Part shown: piece by piece, positions 61,482-64,000 of the stretch | Numbering within the stretch: position 1 is the first letter of the stretch | Layout of the letters: each line of letters starts with the position of its first letter | Source: Ornithinimicrobium avium | GTDB lineage: Bacteria > Actinomycetota > Actinomycetes > Actinomycetales > Dermatophilaceae | Assembly: GCF_003351765.1 (NCBI RefSeq) | Contig: NZ_CP031229.1 | Span: 1,922,001 to 1,986,000, forward strand | Direction of reading: 5' to 3' | Length of the DNA stretch: 64,000 bases | Notes under the pieces: model-generated | Told to the model about the DNA's origin: nothing | Seen by the model: only the letters and a program-made list of their open reading frames with translations | The model's database searches: none | Program-made: the position numbers and the translations under genes

Positions 61482-62921
61482 TCACCCGTAGCTGGCGAGC
61501 GCCCAGGCGGCCCACTCCTGCTCCAGGCCCTCCAGCGTCATCCCGGTGAGGCGGCCGAGCAGCGCGTCCGCGTCCGAGGTGTCCACCCACCCGTCGACCT
61601 GGGTCAGCCCCACGCCGGCGTCGCGGGCGGTCTCGAAGCCGAAGCGCTGCTCCAGGAACGTGAAGACCATCGCCGAGGAGGCGTAGGCGAGATCACCGGC
61701 CTCGGGAGAGTCGTAGTAGTAGTCGTCGAAGGAGTCGGGAAGCTCCAGCGGCTGCCCGGAGGAGCCGGTCACCACCGCGCGGTAGGCGTCGTCGAGGACG
61801 TAGTCGCGGCGGAAGCCGTACCACTGCGCCAGGCCCTCCCACACCCACACCGGCGGCCGCACGCCCGGGGCACCGTCGACCACGGCGTGCACGCCCTCGT
61901 GCCGCATCAGCCCGAAGCCCCCCGGTGGGGTGCCGAAGGTCAGGTCGCCAGGGAGCAGGTCGAGGTCGAGCACGATCCGGTCGACGTGCTCGTCGCGGGA
62001 GTAGGTCACGCCGACCTCGCCCCGCTCCGGGCGCTCCGCCAGCCCGGCACTGGTCATCGCCACGCCGGCCGGGTCGACGGCGAGTTCCTGGTCATCGGTG
62101 ATCGCGCGCAGGTCGTCGGCGTCGGCGAGCTGGACGACGAGCCGGTCGCGCGGACCCTCGTCGAAGTCGAGGAAGACGTTGGCCGTGGCGCTCTCCAGCC
62201 CGGGAAGGACGGCGGCCACGTCACTCTCGCGGCCCTGCGGGGCGAGCACGACGAGGTCGTCGGTGACCGTGACGGCAAGCGCCTGCAGGTCCCACAGCTG
62301 CGGGTGCCCGTCCTGCCGGTCCTGACCCGCCATCCGGGTGATCCGCGGCTCCCCGCCCGGCGGCCGCTGCACCGTCACCCGGTAGGTCTCCACCGCCGGC
62401 ACCGGGTCGGCCCCGCTGATCTGGTGGGCGAGGACCAGCTGCACCACCGTGCCCTCGGGCGTGTCCGACGACACCACCGTCTCGGGCAGGATCTCACGCA
62501 CGTCCATCGGCACCGCCTGCACTCCTCGGAACCAGCGTCGCTGCTGCTCGAGCAGGTCCTCGTCGCCGTCGAAGAAGGCGATCCACTCCTCCTCGTCGCC
62601 GGAGGTCAGCGCGCGGTCCAGCTCCGCGGCCAGGTCGGCGAGGTCCTCCCGGCCCAGCGGCACCAGGCCGCTGACCTTGCTGACGACCGGCTCCTCGGTC
62701 GGCTCCTTCCCGGTCGACCCCTCCGTGGTCGGCGCGGGACCGTCGGTGCGCAGGCCCTCGTCGACGGCGGCCGGGACCTGCGGGGCCGACCCGACCGCCT
62801 CCGGGGGCACGGTCGCCTCCGGGACACGGGCGGGCCAGTCGACGACCGTGCCGCAGCCGCCGAGGGTCAGTGCGAGGGCGAGCGGCAGCGCGAGGTGCGC
62901 CGTCCGGCGACGCCCCGTCAC
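61482..62921 (-). CDS. Lipoprotein with a putative zinc metallopeptidase domain
   Basis: This 479-residue protein has signal LALPLALALTLGGC (lipobox) and a Pro/Glu/Thr-rich linker to about residue 85. A SnoaL/NTF2-like segment (ADLAAELDRALTSGDEEEWIAFF...) comes next. The C-terminal half carries LMRHEGVHAVVD with HEGVH at 341-345 and WVWEGLAQWYG with E362, the HExxH plus downstream Glu layout of gluzincin peptidases. FTFLEQRFG and WAAWALASYG follow, as in peptidase MA-like domains. The GTG start overlaps the upstream gene's stop (GTGA). Confidence 0.72.
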   Translation of the reverse strand: MTGRRRTAHLALPLALALTLGGCGTVVDWPARVPEATVPPEAVGSAPQVPAAVDEGLRTDGPAPTTEGSTGKEPTEEPVVSKVSGLVPLGREDLADLAAELDRALTSGDEEEWIAFFDGDEDLLEQQRRWFRGVQAVPMDVREILPETVVSSDTPEGTVVQLVLAHQISGADPVPAVETYRVTVQRPPGGEPRITRMAGQDRQDGHPQLWDLQALAVTVTDDLVVLAPQGRESDVAAVLPGLESATANVFLDFDEGPRDRLVVQLADADDLRAITDDQELAVDPAGVAMTSAGLAERPERGEVGVTYSRDEHVDRIVLDLDLLPGDLTFGTPPGGFGLMRHEGVHAVVDGAPGVRPPVWVWEGLAQWYGFRRDYVLDDAYRAVVTGSSGQPLELPDSFDDYYYDSPEAGDLAYASSAMVFTFLEQRFGFETARDAGVGLTQVDGWVDTSDADALLGRLTGMTLEGLEQEWAAWALASYG

Positions 62922-63511
62922 GCACCCCACCCGGGGTCGCGGCCGAGCATCGCGACCAGCCGGTCCAGCGGGTCCGTCGAGGTGGTCGGCACCGCCGGCC
63001 GGAACAGGCCGTCGATGCCCTGGCCGTGCCCGGTGCGGGGCCGTTCGTACTCCGTGGCCCGGTGCACCGCCTCCGCCACCGGCAGGTGCGGGAGCCCGAG
63101 TGCTGCCGCCAGGTCCCAGGCGTGCACGACGAGGTCGACGAGCATCTGGTCGGCGTACTCCCGCAGCGTGATCGGCCCCGACGACACCTCGATCTCGCGC
63201 AGCTCGTCCTCGGGCGCGACGTCGGCCCAGGCCAGGAGCGAGGTGGTCACGGCGTGGTGCCAGACGGCCACGGGGTCGTCGCCGAGGACGTCCCCGGCGT
63301 AGTCGTCCCCCACCTCCGCCAGCGACTCGCCGGCCAGCAGGCGCGGCGCCCAGAGGTGCTCGGCGGTGAGGTGGTTGACCAGGGCGCGCACGTCCCACCC
63401 CTCGCACGGCGTCGGTCGGCGCCACCGGTCGTCAGGAACGGCGCGGACGAGGTCGGTGACGCGGGCGGCGGCGGCCGGCAGGACCTGGAACGGGCGCGAG
63501 GTGTCGGGCAT
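62918..63511 (-). CDS. TIGR03086-type DinB-like metal-binding protein
   Basis: This 197-residue four-helix protein has the actinobacterial mycothiol-transferase/maleylpyruvate isomerase-like pattern: DDRWRRPTPCEGWDVRALVNHLTAEH supplies the first His, and VDLVVHAWDLAAALG the later His. FRPAVPTTSTDPLDRLVAMLGRDPGW is the typical family end. It likely binds a divalent metal and acts on mycothiol or a xenobiotic; the actual substrate is unknown. Its stop overlaps the lipoprotein start. Confidence 0.85.
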   Translation of the reverse strand: MPDTSRPFQVLPAAAARVTDLVRAVPDDRWRRPTPCEGWDVRALVNHLTAEHLWAPRLLAGESLAEVGDDYAGDVLGDDPVAVWHHAVTTSLLAWADVAPEDELREIEVSSGPITLREYADQMLVDLVVHAWDLAAALGLPHLPVAEAVHRATEYERPRTGHGQGIDGLFRPAVPTTSTDPLDRLVAMLGRDPGWGA

Positions 63512-63601
63512 GGCCACAGCCTGCCACCCGGCACCGACGACCGGCCAGACCCGACCTGCCCGCACCCGACCCTGTCAGCACCTGGCCCTACCCTGACCGT
63601 C

Positions 63602-64000
63602 ATGTGGATCCGCAACGTGCGCCCGTGGGGCGCTGAGCTCTCCGACCTCCGGGTCGAGGACGAGAGGATCGTCGAGGTGCGCCGTTCAGGGGCGACCGAC
63701 GACCCCGGTGAGGCAGGCGCCGGAGCGGGCACACGCCATACCGACGACGTGGACGGACGCGGGCGACTGCTGCTCCCGTCCTTCGCCGACGTGCACGTGC
63801 ACCTCGACTCGACCCGCCTGGGGCTGCCCTTCCGTCCGCACACCGGCGGACCGGGCGTGTGGACGATGATGCTCGACGACCGGGCCCACTGGCGGGAGGC
63901 AGAGGTCGGGATCGTCGAGCGCGTCGCGCACACCCTCGGCCTCATGGTGGCCCGGGGGACGACGCGCGTGCGCTCCTTCGCGCAGGTCGACGTCGACGCC
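63602..64000 (+). CDS. Amidohydrolase (cytosine deaminase-like), 5' part
   Basis: The first 133 codons run off the right edge. MWIRNVRPWGAELSDLRVEDERIVEV is the N-terminal beta-sandwich of the amidohydrolase superfamily, and LLLPSFADVHVHLDSTRLGLP holds the first metal-binding His pair (H-x-H) with the cytosine-deaminase-like HLD. LMVARGTTRVRSFAQVDVDA continues as in CodA/AtzC-type enzymes. The deaminase or hydrolase substrate cannot be decided from the visible part. It is divergent from the TIGR03086 gene. Confidence 0.8.
   Translation, partial: MWIRNVRPWGAELSDLRVEDERIVEVRRSGATDDPGEAGAGAGTRHTDDVDGRGRLLLPSFADVHVHLDSTRLGLPFRPHTGGPGVWTMMLDDRAHWREAEVGIVERVAHTLGLMVARGTTRVRSFAQVDVDA

Overview
The window is high-GC actinobacterial chromosome. 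Gene density, frequent GTG starts, many GTGA/ATGA start-stop overlaps, an F420-dependent enzyme, PadR, MarR and PspC genes, and a BCAA leader peptide all fit an actinobacterium, probably order Micrococcales near Intrasporangiaceae/Ornithinimicrobiaceae. The family is inferred from style, not from a marker gene.

Left end (1-2.85 kb): accessory and decaying DNA. It holds a Phd/RelE-type toxin-antitoxin pair, a tRNA-Lys(UUU) 3' half with no 5' half (a likely attachment-site scar), a small DUF6326-like membrane protein, and a NarL-type two-component pair broken by a stop, a frameshift and two internal deletions.

2.9-17.5 kb: mixed housekeeping. It carries cystathionine beta-synthase plus MetB; a convergent SDR with a frameshifted flavin monooxygenase; a PaaI-type thioesterase; a DoxX-like protein; a MarR regulator divergent from a YceI gene, with three evenly spaced TGACATGTCA-type palindromes around a near-consensus promoter; an aldo/keto reductase; a fused PabA-PabB; a pirin; a type II NADH dehydrogenase; a GNAT and a PHP-domain protein.

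17.5-23.2 kb: tRNA-Glu, tRNA-Asp and tRNA-Phe; then a coupled glutaryl-CoA dehydrogenase / F420-dependent glucose-6-phosphate dehydrogenase / DUF4442 set; an orphan PhzE-like ADIC/anthranilate synthase; and a DksA/TraR-like zinc protein.

23.1-34.3 kb: a complete sialic-acid uptake and catabolism operon on the minus strand. Its order is Tat lipoprotein binding protein, permease, permease-ATPase fusion, ATPase, nanA, nanK, nanE, nagB, nagA. A divergent GntR/FadR regulator (nanR-like) sits next to an operator palindrome. Together these import N-acetylneuraminate and convert it to fructose-6-phosphate.

34.3-43.5 kb: a secreted ScyD-like protein; then ilvB-ilvN-ilvC-ilvD (minus) behind a ribosome-mediated attenuator with a 16-residue leader peptide; a divergent PadR regulator; and lpdA.

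43.5-58.2 kb: envelope-oriented genes (two VWA proteins, two PspC-domain paralogues, a beta-propeller lipoprotein, NfeD plus SPFH), alanine dehydrogenase, a YbfB-type MFS protein, and metY-metX behind a candidate leaderless Cys-terminated upstream ORF.

58.2-64 kb: a coupled minus-strand GH13 glucosidase / XRE regulator / membrane-anchored Ser/Thr kinase; a coupled TIGR03086-type protein and a putative metallopeptidase lipoprotein; and the start of an amidohydrolase cut by the window end. No CRISPR array, rRNA, intact insertion sequence or phage was seen, and I did not find a clear-cut new defence system. The strongest leads are the metY leader, the evenly spaced MarR operators, the shared motif of the PspC pair, the ACT-only IlvN, and a frame-independent GGTATG/CATACC word enriched across the window.
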